From Phascolarctobacterium_A sp034086985 (GTDB lineage Bacteria; Bacillota; Negativicutes; Acidaminococcales; Acidaminococcaceae), in NCBI GenBank assembly GCA_034086985.1, contig JAXDZG010000011.1:1-64000 (forward strand): a DNA stretch of 64,000 nt, in the 5' to 3' direction. The position numbers were made by a program, and so were the translations under genes. Of this stretch, positions 33,673-41,250 are shown in pieces. How positions within the stretch are numbered: the stretch's first letter is position 1; the number at the start of each line of letters is the position of its first letter. The notes under the pieces are model-generated. The model had not been told where the DNA came from. It made no database searches and was given only the letters and a program-made list of their open reading frames with translations.

Positions 33673-34893
33673 TTATTTCACCAGCAGGCGGAAATATTTC
33701 TTTTTACCCTTGCGGATGAGCAGGCTCTTATCAGCGTCAAACATGTCAGCGCTCAAGGTTGCCTCGGGATCCTTGAGGATTTCTTCTTTAACGGTGAGAC
33801 CGCCTTGGGTAATCATTTGGCGTGCTTCACGCTTGCTGCTGAAAATCTTAGCAGCGGTAAGCACGTCGATGACCTTAGCGGTCATGTCCTCGGCAGTGAT
33901 CTCGATGGTGGGCACATTGCTCATATCTGCGCCGCCGCCGAAGAGTGCTTCTGTAGCAGCCTGGGCCTTGAGGGCTTCCTCTTCGCCGTGTACCAGCTTG
34001 GTAACCTCGAAGGCCAGCACCTTTTTAGCCTCATTAATAGCAGCATCCTGCAAGGAAGCCAGACGATGTACCTCGTCCATGGGCAGATAGGTCAAAAGCG
34101 CCAGGCAGTTTTCCACGTCGCTGTCGTTGACATTGCGCCAGTATTGGTAGAAATCGTAGGGAGAGGTTTTCTCCGGATCCAGCCACAGGGCACCCTTTTC
34201 GGTTTTGCCCATCTTCTTGCCCTCGCTATTGGTCAGGAGCTTGCAGGTCATGCAGTAAGCGGGCTTTTGCTCCTTGCGGCGGATCAATTCTACGCCGCCT
34301 AGCATATTGGACCATTGGTCGTCACCGCCCAGCTCCATAACGCAGTTGTAATCCTGATGCAGCTTCCAGAAATCATAGGATTGCATAATCATGTAGTTGA
34401 ATTCAAAGAAGGTCAGGCCCTTTTCCCAGCGCTTTTTGAAGCATTCAGCGGTCAGCATACGGTTTACAGAAAAATGCACGCCTACCTCACGCAGCAGGTT
34501 GACATAGTTCAAGTTTAGCAGCCAGTCAGCGTTATTAGCGATAATAGCCTTGCCCTCGCTAAAGTCGATGAAGCGGCTCATTTGCTTCTTGAAGCAGGCG
34601 ATATTATGGGCAATAAACTCAGGGGTGAGCATTTTGCGCATTTCGTCCTTGCCGCTGGGGTCGCCAACCATACCGGTGCCGCCGCCCAGCAAAACGATGG
34701 GGCGATGACCGGCCTTTTGCATATGGCTCATCATCATCAGGGCGATGAAATGACCTACATGCAGACTGTCAGCGGTGGGGTCAAAACCAATATAAAAGGT
34801 AATTTTTTCTTTCTCTAATAATTCTTTAATTTCAGCCTCGTGGGACATTTGTTTAATAAAGCCACGTTCCTGTAACACGTCTAAAACAGACAT
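33673..34893 (-). CDS. tyrS: Tyrosyl-tRNA synthetase
   Basis: A 406-residue class I synthetase charging tRNA-Tyr. The HIGH motif is HVGH (about 45-48), the tyrosine-binding region LGGDDQWSNM is intact and the KMSKS loop reads KMGKTEKG. The last ~65 residues form an S4 RNA-binding domain (SKREARQMITQGGLTV). Of the two TyrS types this is the longer-insert TyrZ/TyrS2-like form by motif, tentatively. It has GGAGGT at the right spacing and its own promoter; no T-box leader was found. Confidence 0.95.
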   Translation of the reverse strand: MSVLDVLQERGFIKQMSHEAEIKELLEKEKITFYIGFDPTADSLHVGHFIALMMMSHMQKAGHRPIVLLGGGTGMVGDPSGKDEMRKMLTPEFIAHNIACFKKQMSRFIDFSEGKAIIANNADWLLNLNYVNLLREVGVHFSVNRMLTAECFKKRWEKGLTFFEFNYMIMQSYDFWKLHQDYNCVMELGGDDQWSNMLGGVELIRRKEQKPAYCMTCKLLTNSEGKKMGKTEKGALWLDPEKTSPYDFYQYWRNVNDSDVENCLALLTYLPMDEVHRLASLQDAAINEAKKVLAFEVTKLVHGEEEALKAQAATEALFGGGADMSNVPTIEITAEDMTAKVIDVLTAAKIFSSKREARQMITQGGLTVKEEILKDPEATLSADMFDADKSLLIRKGKKKYFRLLVK

Positions 34894-34955
34894 CTAATGA
34901 CCTCCTTAAATATACAAGCTTGCAGAAAAAATCAGCAAGCACATAAGCTCATATC

Positions 34956-34984
34956 ATTATACCTTATCAAGCATGTTTTAGCAA
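34956..34984 (-). promoter_or_regulatory. Sigma-A-type promoter of tyrS
   Basis: Minus strand TTGCTA, 17-nt spacer, TATAAT (-10 at 34956-34961). A GCTTGC/GCAAGC hairpin lies in the short leader. Confidence 0.75.
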
Positions 34985-35026
34985 TTAAAAAAGCACCGGA
35001 AGCGTATTTTTAAGGCTTCCGATGCT
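34985..35026 (-). terminator. Intrinsic terminator after mscL
   Basis: AGCATCGGAAGC / GCTTCCGGTGCT on the minus strand (35015-35026 with 34992-35003) followed by TTTTTTAATT. Confidence 0.9.
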
Positions 35027-35048
35027 AATTTTTATCTCAGTGTAAAGC

Positions 35049-35489
35049 TTATTTGGCGTCCAGATGGGAGGTGCAGTGGGGGCAGCGGGTAGCGTCGTCT
35101 GGGATTTCGCTCTTGCAGTAGGGACACAGACGTGGCTCCGGCTTGGGAGCGGGGGGAGGAGTGAGCTTGTTGATTTGCTTAACCATCATAAAAATGACAA
35201 AGGCCAAAATCAAAAAGTCGATCACGGTGTTGATAAAGCTGCCGTAAGCGAGCACGGGAGCACCGGCCTTTTTAGCCGCCTCAAGGGTAGCATATTCCTT
35301 GCCGTTGAGGCTTACAAAAAGGTTCTTAAAATCCATTTTGCCCATGGCCATGCCGATGGGAGGCATAATGATATCATTTACAAGGGAACCAACAATTTTG
35401 CCAAAGGCACCGCCGATAATTACGCCAACAGCCATATCCATAACATTGCCACGCAGAGCAAACTTTTTAAAATCTTCTTTGAGAGACAT
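35049..35489 (-). CDS. mscL: Large-conductance mechanosensitive channel with zinc-ribbon tail
   Basis: A 146-residue channel that opens under membrane tension to release solutes on osmotic downshock. The N-terminal helix and pore helix (FALRGNVMDMAVGVIIGGAFG, about 11-31) and the second transmembrane segment (FINTVIDFLILAFVIFMMV, about 86-104) are typical. In place of the usual short C-terminal helix it has a Pro-rich linker (PPPAPKPEP) and a CPYC - 10 residues - CPHC zinc-ribbon-like end. Start has AAGGAGG upstream. Confidence 0.95.
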   Translation of the reverse strand: MSLKEDFKKFALRGNVMDMAVGVIIGGAFGKIVGSLVNDIIMPPIGMAMGKMDFKNLFVSLNGKEYATLEAAKKAGAPVLAYGSFINTVIDFLILAFVIFMMVKQINKLTPPPAPKPEPRLCPYCKSEIPDDATRCPHCTSHLDAK

Positions 35490-35562
35490 AAATGTTCCTC
35501 CTTATTCTTTTTTCATTTTGCATTTTACTTATATTCTACCCAAAGGTAAAAAATCCTGCTGC

Positions 35563-35591
35563 TTGACTGAAAAGTCTTTGTGTTTTATAAT
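35563..35591 (+). promoter_or_regulatory. Sigma-A-type promoter of the 111-residue protein gene
   Basis: TTGACT (35563-35568), 17-nt spacer, TATAAT (35586-35591). Confidence 0.8.
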
Positions 35592-35655
35592 ATGAGAGAA
35601 CGAATCTTGCTCTAAGCAAGTTGGAATATTTATAGTAGTCTGGAGGAAAAGTAAT

Positions 35656-35991
35656 ATGCGTGAAGATTTAGTAGTACCTGGCGAGGGCGAGGAAAATTTT
35701 GTCCTGGCTCGTGATGCCCGTGTTGTAACCATTCCCTTTACTCCCTTGGAAGTAAGAATGCAAAAGGAAAAACCGGAGGTTTTCGCTCGTCTGCAAAAGC
35801 TGAAGGAAATCATTGGTGAGGATACCTTTAAGCGTCTCGTAAGCAGAGTGCATAATATCAATTATGCTGATACCCGCATTATGCTGGTAGCTGAAAGCGA
35901 GCTGCATCGCACCAATATTGAAAGAGAAATTTTGCCGGCGATTGCTGAGGCCTTTGAAGTAACTAGCATTCGCGTGGTAACCCAAGGGTAA
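35656..35991 (+). CDS. Small protein of unknown function, possibly DnaA domain I-like
   Basis: A 111-residue soluble protein. Residues about 45-110 (LQKLKEIIGEDTFKRLVSRV, then strands and ELHRTNIEREILPAIAEAF and TSIRVV) have the order helix-strand-helix-strand that resembles the N-terminal interaction domain of DnaA; this is a weak visual resemblance, not a match. The first 40 residues contain a short strand-rich stretch (ARVVTIPFTPLEVRM). The ATG at 35656 follows TGGAGG and a consensus promoter is present, so the gene is real. No operon partner; the tRNA gene downstream has its own promoter. Confidence 0.7.
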   Translation: MREDLVVPGEGEENFVLARDARVVTIPFTPLEVRMQKEKPEVFARLQKLKEIIGEDTFKRLVSRVHNINYADTRIMLVAESELHRTNIEREILPAIAEAFEVTSIRVVTQG

Positions 35992-36033
35992 TCATCTCAG
36001 GGGTGCTATTGTAACAAATTAAGCAAAAAGTTG

Positions 36034-36062
36034 TTGACAAAGAACCGCTTTTGCTTTATAAT
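36034..36062 (+). promoter_or_regulatory. Full-consensus promoter of the tRNA-Pro gene
   Basis: TTGACA (36034-36039), 17-nt spacer, TATAAT (36057-36062): identical to the sigma-A consensus in both hexamers. Confidence 0.93.
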
Positions 36063-36100
36063 GTTATACGTTGCTGATGTGCAAATATCAGTAAAAATGT

Positions 36101-36177
36101 CGGGGCGTGGCGCAGCTTGGTAGCGCGCTTGTTTCGGGTACAAGAGGCCGTGAGTTCGAATCTCGCCGCCCCGACCA
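36101..36177 (+). tRNA. tRNA-Pro (anticodon CGG)
   Basis: A 77-nt cloverleaf with encoded CCA. Acceptor CGGGGCG pairs with CGCCCCG; D arm GCGC/GCGC; anticodon stem CTTGT/ACAAG around loop TTCGGGT, giving anticodon CGG, which reads CCG proline codons; T arm GTGAG/CTCGC around TTCGAAT. Confidence 0.97.
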
Positions 36178-36189
36178 AATTGCAAGCTC

Positions 36190-36221
36190 AAGAACCGCTA
36201 TACATGGCGGTTCTTTTTGTT
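36190..36221 (+). terminator. Intrinsic terminator after tRNA-Pro
   Basis: AGAACCGC (36191-36198) / GCGGTTCT (36207-36214) then TTTTGTTTT. Confidence 0.9.
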
Positions 36222-36298
36222 TTACATTAAACCTTAGCGTTTATGAACTAAATACAAACCTATCCCCAAATTTCCCCCTCCCCAAGCATTGCAAAAAG

Positions 36299-36307
36299 TG
36301 ATATAAT
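36299..36307 (+). promoter_or_regulatory. Extended -10 promoter of the nitrilase gene
   Basis: TGATATAAT (TGn-TATAAT) 45 nt before the start codon; no convincing -35. Confidence 0.5.
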
Positions 36308-36351
36308 CATTCTGTATCATGCTTTGTACTGCATTAGCGGAGGGATTTTTT

Positions 36352-37275
36352 ATGCGCGATTTAAAGAAAAACTGCCGCGTAGCCGTTGTGCAAATGGCGC
36401 CGGTAATGTTTGATAAAGAAGCAACCTTAAAAAAATGTGTGGAGCTGATTAAGGAGGCCGGCAAGGGCAAGGCCGATTTGATTGTGCTACCGGAGCTGGT
36501 TATTCCCTGCTACCCCTTTGGTATGACCTTCGGCTTTACGGTGGGCAGTCGTAAGGAGCCGGGCCGCGAGGACTGGAAGCGCTACTACGACGGCTCCATC
36601 GTGGTTCCTGGCAAGGAAACAGAGGTGCTGGGCAAGGCAGCCAAAAAGGCCAAGGCTTATGTGAGCATCGGCGTGTCCGAGCGGGATGCGGTGAGTGGAA
36701 CGCTGTATAATAGCAATATTATCTTCGCTCCCGATGGCAGCATCGCTGCCCTGCACCGCAAGCTCAAGCCCACGGGCGCAGAGCGTGTGGTCTGGGGCGA
36801 TGCGGATAAGCATTATTTCCCGGTGGTAGCAAGTCCCTGGGGTCCCATTGGTAATCTTATTTGCTGGGAAAGCTACATGCCCTTGGCTCGAGTTGCTCTC
36901 TATGAAAAGGGCGTAACCCTGCTCATTTCCTGCAATACTAATGATAACTCGGAATGGCAGGCCACGATTCAGCATATTGCCTTGGAAGGTCGCTGCTATT
37001 ACATTAACTGTGACCAATTTTTCACGCGGGAAATGTATCCTGCGGACTTAAATGCCAGCGAGGAAATCGCTAAGCTGCCCGATATCGTCTGCCGCGGTGG
37101 CAGCTGCATTATCGATCCCCATGGCCATTATGTAACCGAGCCCGTGTGGGACAAGGAAGAAATTATTTATGCGGATTTGGACATGGACAAGGTGCCGGCC
37201 AGCCGCATGGAGTTTGATGCCTGTGGCCATTATGCGCGTCCCGACGTGCTTAAACTTGTGGTAGAAGATAAATAG
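36352..37275 (+). CDS. Nitrilase-family carbon-nitrogen hydrolase
   Basis: A 307-residue hydrolase with the Glu-Lys-Cys triad of the nitrilase superfamily: Glu48 in LIVLPELVIP, Lys at about 137 in HRKLKPTGAERVVWG and Cys at about 172 in GNLICWESYMPL. The CWE motif and the TGAERVVWG loop point to the true nitrilase/cyanide-hydrolase branch (nitrile to acid and ammonia) rather than an amidase. Length fits. The ATG at 36352 follows GGAGGG; the ORF could extend to 36319 but without a site. It sits just ahead of a PepT-like peptidase gene (27 nt), perhaps one transcript. Substrate unknown. Confidence 0.87.
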   Translation: MRDLKKNCRVAVVQMAPVMFDKEATLKKCVELIKEAGKGKADLIVLPELVIPCYPFGMTFGFTVGSRKEPGREDWKRYYDGSIVVPGKETEVLGKAAKKAKAYVSIGVSERDAVSGTLYNSNIIFAPDGSIAALHRKLKPTGAERVVWGDADKHYFPVVASPWGPIGNLICWESYMPLARVALYEKGVTLLISCNTNDNSEWQATIQHIALEGRCYYINCDQFFTREMYPADLNASEEIAKLPDIVCRGGSCIIDPHGHYVTEPVWDKEEIIYADLDMDKVPASRMEFDACGHYARPDVLKLVVEDK

Positions 37276-37302
37276 TTTGAAGATAAATAGAAGGTGTGTT
37301 AA

Positions 37303-38427
37303 ATGATCAACGAAAATAGACTGTTGAACGAATTTATTGAGCTGGTCAGCGTGCCCAGTCCCAGTAAGGACGAGAAGGCTGAGGCCGAGCTGATTATGGC
37401 TAAGCTGCGTGAGCTGGGCCTGGAGCCTGTCATGGATAAGGCTAACGAAAAGACTGGCGGTACCTGTGGCAATGTGTGGGCCTATGTGAAGGGCACCGTG
37501 CCCGATGCGCCCACACTGCTTTTTGAAGCACATATGGATTCCGTAGCACCGACTACCGGCACCAAGGTGGTGCGCAAGGACGGCGTGCTCTACAGCGATG
37601 GCACCACTACCCTGGGCGGTGACGACAAGGTGGGCGTGGCCGGTATGCTGGAGGCAGTGCGTGCCCTAAAGGAGGACGGTGTGGCTCATGGCGATATCCA
37701 GCTGCTTTTCACCATTAGCGAGGAAATTGGTTGCCTGGGCGTGGTTAATCTAGATAAATCCTGGATTAAGGCCGATTATGGTTACTGCATGGATATTGGC
37801 GGTAACATGGGCGAGATTACCTACGCTGCGCCCAAGCTCTACGATATTTATGTCACTGTCAAGGGCAAGGCTGCTCACGCAGGCATCGCTCCCGAGGAGG
37901 GCGTGAACGCCATTATGCTGGCTGCCGAGGCTCTCAGCAAGCTTCCTGCCTACGGTCGCATTGATGAGGAAACTACCTTTAATATCGGCGTGTTTAACGC
38001 CGGTATCGGCACCAATATTGTGTGCCCTGAGGCTAAATTCGTTATCGACATGCGCTCCTTAAACGTGCCTAAGCTGGAGAAGCTGAAGGATGATACCATT
38101 GCCTTGATTAAGGACACAGTTGAAGCAGGCAAGGGTCAGGTGGAGTTTGAAGTTGTAGAAGGCTGTCCCGCTGTGGAGCTTTCCAAGGACCATCCCTGCA
38201 TTGCATTGGCTAAGCGCTCCGCCGAAAGACTGGGCTTTAAGGTGGAGCTCAAGACAACCGGCGGCTGCAGCGACGGCAACTATCTCTGTGGCTATGGCTT
38301 ACCCTGCGGCCTTTTGGCAACGGGCATGAGCAATGTGCATACTACCGAGGAATATTTAAAGGAAAGCGATTTGTACGACACTGCTCGCTGGATTTACGAG
38401 ACCGTAAAGGTGGCAGCAGAAAAATAA
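37303..38427 (+). CDS. PepT-like M20 peptidase
   Basis: A 374-residue zinc peptidase of the M20 tripeptidase-T-like branch. Metal and catalytic motifs: FEAHMDSV (about 66-73), TLGGDDKVGVAG (about 104-115) and TISEEIGCLG (about 138-147); the dimerisation domain with KAAHAGIAPEEGVNA follows at about 190-205, and the last ligand region is MSNVHTTEE. It likely removes N-terminal residues from small peptides in the cytoplasm. The ATG at 37303 has AAGGTG upstream. The 12-nt gap to the exonuclease III gene suggests co-transcription. Confidence 0.9.
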   Translation: MINENRLLNEFIELVSVPSPSKDEKAEAELIMAKLRELGLEPVMDKANEKTGGTCGNVWAYVKGTVPDAPTLLFEAHMDSVAPTTGTKVVRKDGVLYSDGTTTLGGDDKVGVAGMLEAVRALKEDGVAHGDIQLLFTISEEIGCLGVVNLDKSWIKADYGYCMDIGGNMGEITYAAPKLYDIYVTVKGKAAHAGIAPEEGVNAIMLAAEALSKLPAYGRIDEETTFNIGVFNAGIGTNIVCPEAKFVIDMRSLNVPKLEKLKDDTIALIKDTVEAGKGQVEFEVVEGCPAVELSKDHPCIALAKRSAERLGFKVELKTTGGCSDGNYLCGYGLPCGLLATGMSNVHTTEEYLKESDLYDTARWIYETVKVAAEK

Positions 38428-38438
38428 AGAGGTGACTT

Positions 38439-39191
38439 ATGAAACTATATTCTTGGAATGTAAATGGCCTCAGAGCCTGCATGAATAAGGGCTTTGCAGA
38501 TTTTTTGGCAGCGGCGGATCCGGATGTGATTTGCCTGCAGGAAACGAAAATGCAACGGGAGCAAGCGACCTTTGATTTCCCTGGCTACGAGGAATATTGG
38601 AACAGCGCCGAAAAGAAGGGCTATAGCGGCACCGCTATTTTCACCAAGCAAGCGCCCTTGAACGTGACCTATGATCTGGGCATTGAGGAGCACGACAAGG
38701 AGGGCCGCGTGATTACGGCGGAGTATCCTGACTTTTTCCTGGTGACTGTGTACACTCCTAACTCCCAGCGTGAGCTGGCGCGCCTGGACTATCGCATGGA
38801 GTGGGAGGAGGTTTTCTTAGCTTATTTGCAAAAGCTGGACGCTGTGAAGCCCGTGGTTGTCTGCGGTGATTTAAATGTGGCAGCGGAAGAAATCGACCTG
38901 AAGAACCCCAAAACCAATCGCATGAACGCCGGCTTTACGGATCAGGAAAGGGAAAAATTCCGCATTTTCAAGGCCGCAGGCTTTGTGGATACCTTCCGCT
39001 ATCTGCATCCTGAGGAAGTTAAGTACAGCTGGTGGAGCTATATGTTCAAGGCTCGTGAGAAGAACGCTGGTTGGCGTATTGACTATTTCGTAGTTTCCGA
39101 GCGCATTAAGGATAAGGTGAAGAGCGCGGAAATTCACAACGATGTTTTCGGCAGCGACCATTGCCCGGTGAGCATCGAGCTGGAGCTTTAA
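38439..39191 (+). CDS. xth: Exodeoxyribonuclease III
   Basis: A 250-residue Mg2+-dependent DNA repair enzyme with AP-endonuclease and 3'-exonuclease activity. Family motifs are complete: LYSWNVNGLRA, CLQETKM (Glu metal ligand, about 35), VYTPNSQ, GDLNVAAEEIDL (about 147-158), and near the C-terminus WRIDYFVVS and SDHCPVSIELEL (catalytic His-Asp). The ATG at 38439 follows AGAGGTGAC. Confidence 0.96.
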   Translation: MKLYSWNVNGLRACMNKGFADFLAAADPDVICLQETKMQREQATFDFPGYEEYWNSAEKKGYSGTAIFTKQAPLNVTYDLGIEEHDKEGRVITAEYPDFFLVTVYTPNSQRELARLDYRMEWEEVFLAYLQKLDAVKPVVVCGDLNVAAEEIDLKNPKTNRMNAGFTDQEREKFRIFKAAGFVDTFRYLHPEEVKYSWWSYMFKAREKNAGWRIDYFVVSERIKDKVKSAEIHNDVFGSDHCPVSIELEL

Positions 39192-39275
39192 AAGAGAGTT
39201 TAAAAAATCGCCACATTCTAGTGCTTGACTAATCCCTAGCAAAGCTCTATAATTAAAATAACTTCATAAGGTGAA

Positions 39276-39380
39276 CCTTTGGGGCAGGGTGCAATTCCCT
39301 ACCGGCGGTACAGTCCGCGAGCCTTCGGGCATGAGCAGGCGCAATTCCTGCACCGACAGTATAGTCTGGATGAGAAAAGG
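39276..39380 (+). promoter_or_regulatory. FMN riboswitch (RFN element)
   Basis: The conserved RFN core is clear: GGGGCAGGGTGCAATTCCC, then ACCGGCGGTACAGTCCGCGAGC and the 3' part GACAGTATAGTCTGGATG-A, closed by the P1 stem CCTTT/AAAGG-type pairing (39276-39280 with 39376-39380). It lies before ribD and a terminator, so FMN binding should stop transcription of the rib operon. Confidence 0.97.
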
Positions 39381-39396
39381 TGGCTAATTTGTTTCT

Positions 39397-39434
39397 AACC
39401 GCACGGGCTCCTTAGGTCTGGTGCGGTTTTTCTT
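39397..39434 (+). terminator. Riboswitch-controlled terminator of the rib operon
   Basis: AACCGCAC (39397-39404) / GTGCGGTT (39421-39428) followed by TTTCTTT; located between the riboswitch and ribD. Confidence 0.9.
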
Positions 39435-39477
39435 TGGACAAATTAGCTTCCGAATTTGAAGTTTGAAGGTGATTATT

Positions 39478-40578
39478 GTGACGGATGAACAGTATATGCA
39501 GCGCGCGCTGGCGCTAGCGCTGCAGGCCGAGGGCAACACCAGCCCGAACCCGATGGTTGGCTGCGTCATCGTGGATGACGAGGGCAACATCGTGGGTGAG
39601 GGCTATCACCATAAGGCCGGTGAGCCGCACGCGGAGGTGAATGCCTTGGCGGAGGCCAAGCAGCTAGCTCGCGGTGCCACTGCTTATGTTACGTTGGAGC
39701 CCTGCGCTCACTATGGGCGCACCGGCCCCTGCTGCGTAGCCTTGGCCAGAGCAGGTATCAAAAAGGTCGTAGTAGCCTGTACGGACCCTAATCCTAAGGT
39801 AGCAGGCCAAGGCCTGGAATACTTGCGTCTGCAGGGGATAGAGGTAGTAACTGGGGTCTGCGCAGCAGAGGCACAGCGTTTAAACGAGCGCTTCTTCACG
39901 TGGATAAGCAAGGAGCGACCCTTTATTACGCTCAAATACGCCATGACTCTAGATGGCAAGATTGCTGCTCGCACCGGCGACAGCAAGTGGATTACAGGGG
40001 AAGAGGCCAGAACCTTTGCCCACAGGCTCAGGCGGCAGCATGACGCCATTTTAGTGGGCATAGGTACGGTGCTGGCCGACGACCCGGAGCTGACATGCCG
40101 CATGGTGCAGGGCAAAAATCCTGTGCGGGTGGTGCTGGATAGCCAGCTGCGGGTATCGCTGATGGCCACAGTGCTCAATCCCGCAGCGGATACGATTATT
40201 ATAACGAGCCTGGAAGCGGACGCCGTAAAGGGCGAAGCCCTAGCCGCTCTGCCCAATGTGGAGGTGGTGCGGCTGCCTATGGAAAATGGTCGTCTACCCG
40301 TCGATTTAGTAGTAGCTGCGCTAGCCCAGCGTGGTATTACGAGCCTTCTTGTAGAGGGCGGCAGTGCGGTGCTAGGGGCCTTCAAGGACGCTGGCTATGG
40401 CGACAGAGTGTACGCGTTTATCGCGCCTAAGCTGGTTGGCGGCAGCCAAGGCTTTACGCCCATGGGTGGCGTGGGCAGCGATTATATCGAAGACAGCTGG
40501 CAGCTGGATGAGGTTGAATACAAGCTGCTGGGCCAGGACCTGATGGTTACTGGCTTAGTACGAAGGGAGGATGCCTAA
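39478..40578 (+). CDS. ribD: Bifunctional pyrimidine deaminase/reductase
   Basis: A 366-residue enzyme doing the deamination and side-chain reduction steps of riboflavin synthesis. The N-terminal cytidine-deaminase-like domain (about 1-145) has HAEVNAL and PCAHYGRTGPCC zinc ligands. The C-terminal reductase domain (about 146-366) has TLKYAMTLDGKIA and LLVEGGSAVLGAF. I prefer GTG 39478, which has AAGGTG six bases upstream; the TTG at 39463 adds five residues but lies before that site. First gene of the FMN-riboswitch operon; it overlaps ribE by one base. Confidence 0.95.
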   Translation: MTDEQYMQRALALALQAEGNTSPNPMVGCVIVDDEGNIVGEGYHHKAGEPHAEVNALAEAKQLARGATAYVTLEPCAHYGRTGPCCVALARAGIKKVVVACTDPNPKVAGQGLEYLRLQGIEVVTGVCAAEAQRLNERFFTWISKERPFITLKYAMTLDGKIAARTGDSKWITGEEARTFAHRLRRQHDAILVGIGTVLADDPELTCRMVQGKNPVRVVLDSQLRVSLMATVLNPAADTIIITSLEADAVKGEALAALPNVEVVRLPMENGRLPVDLVVAALAQRGITSLLVEGGSAVLGAFKDAGYGDRVYAFIAPKLVGGSQGFTPMGGVGSDYIEDSWQLDEVEYKLLGQDLMVTGLVRREDA

Positions 40579-41240
40579 TGTTTACTGGTTTGGTGGCGGA
40601 GCTGGGCACGGTGCAGCGACTGGCGCGGCAGGGCAACTCCTATCATTTGACGGTGGGCGCGAAAAAAGTGCTTGACAAGCTCAAAATCGGCGACAGCGTA
40701 GCGGTGAATGGGGCCTGCCTGACGGTGGTACGCATGGATGACAGCGGCTTCACCGCTGATGTGATGCCGGAAACGGTGCGACTGACTAATATTGGCAGCC
40801 TGCAGCCGGGCTCCAGAGTGAATTTGGAGCGCACCTTAAGGCTGTGCGACGGTCTAGATGGGCATATCGTCAGCGGTCACGTGGAGGGCTTGGGCACTAT
40901 TTCCGAGCAGCGTCCTGAAGGGATTGCGGTGGTGGTGACCATCGCTGCTCCCCCTGAGCTTTTAAAATATATCATTAAAAAGGGCAGCATCGCCATTGAC
41001 GGCATTAGCTTGACGGTGACGGAGGTCACGGACACGAGCTTTTCCGTATCGCTGATACCTCATACGGCTAAGGAAACGACCTTAGGCTTTAAAAAGGTAG
41101 GGGACAGCGTAAATTTGGAAACGGATATCCTTGGTAAATATGTGGAGCGCATGCTGACTTGGAATAGCTCTCATGTAAAACAAGAAAGTAAGGGCGACAC
41201 TTTAAATATGAATACACTGCTTGAAAATGGCTTTGTGTGA
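40578..41240 (+). CDS. ribE: Riboflavin synthase alpha subunit
   Basis: A 220-residue protein made of two homologous lumazine-binding barrels: MFTGLVAELGTV ... SVAVNGACLTVV and LDGHIVSGHVEGLG ... SIAIDGISLTVTEV. It dismutates two dimethyl-ribityllumazine molecules to riboflavin. The C-terminus extends about 15 residues beyond the second barrel. Start ATG 40578 overlaps the ribD stop. Confidence 0.96.
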   Translation: MFTGLVAELGTVQRLARQGNSYHLTVGAKKVLDKLKIGDSVAVNGACLTVVRMDDSGFTADVMPETVRLTNIGSLQPGSRVNLERTLRLCDGLDGHIVSGHVEGLGTISEQRPEGIAVVVTIAAPPELLKYIIKKGSIAIDGISLTVTEVTDTSFSVSLIPHTAKETTLGFKKVGDSVNLETDILGKYVERMLTWNSSHVKQESKGDTLNMNTLLENGFV

Positions 41241-41250
41241 GGTGAAGTAA

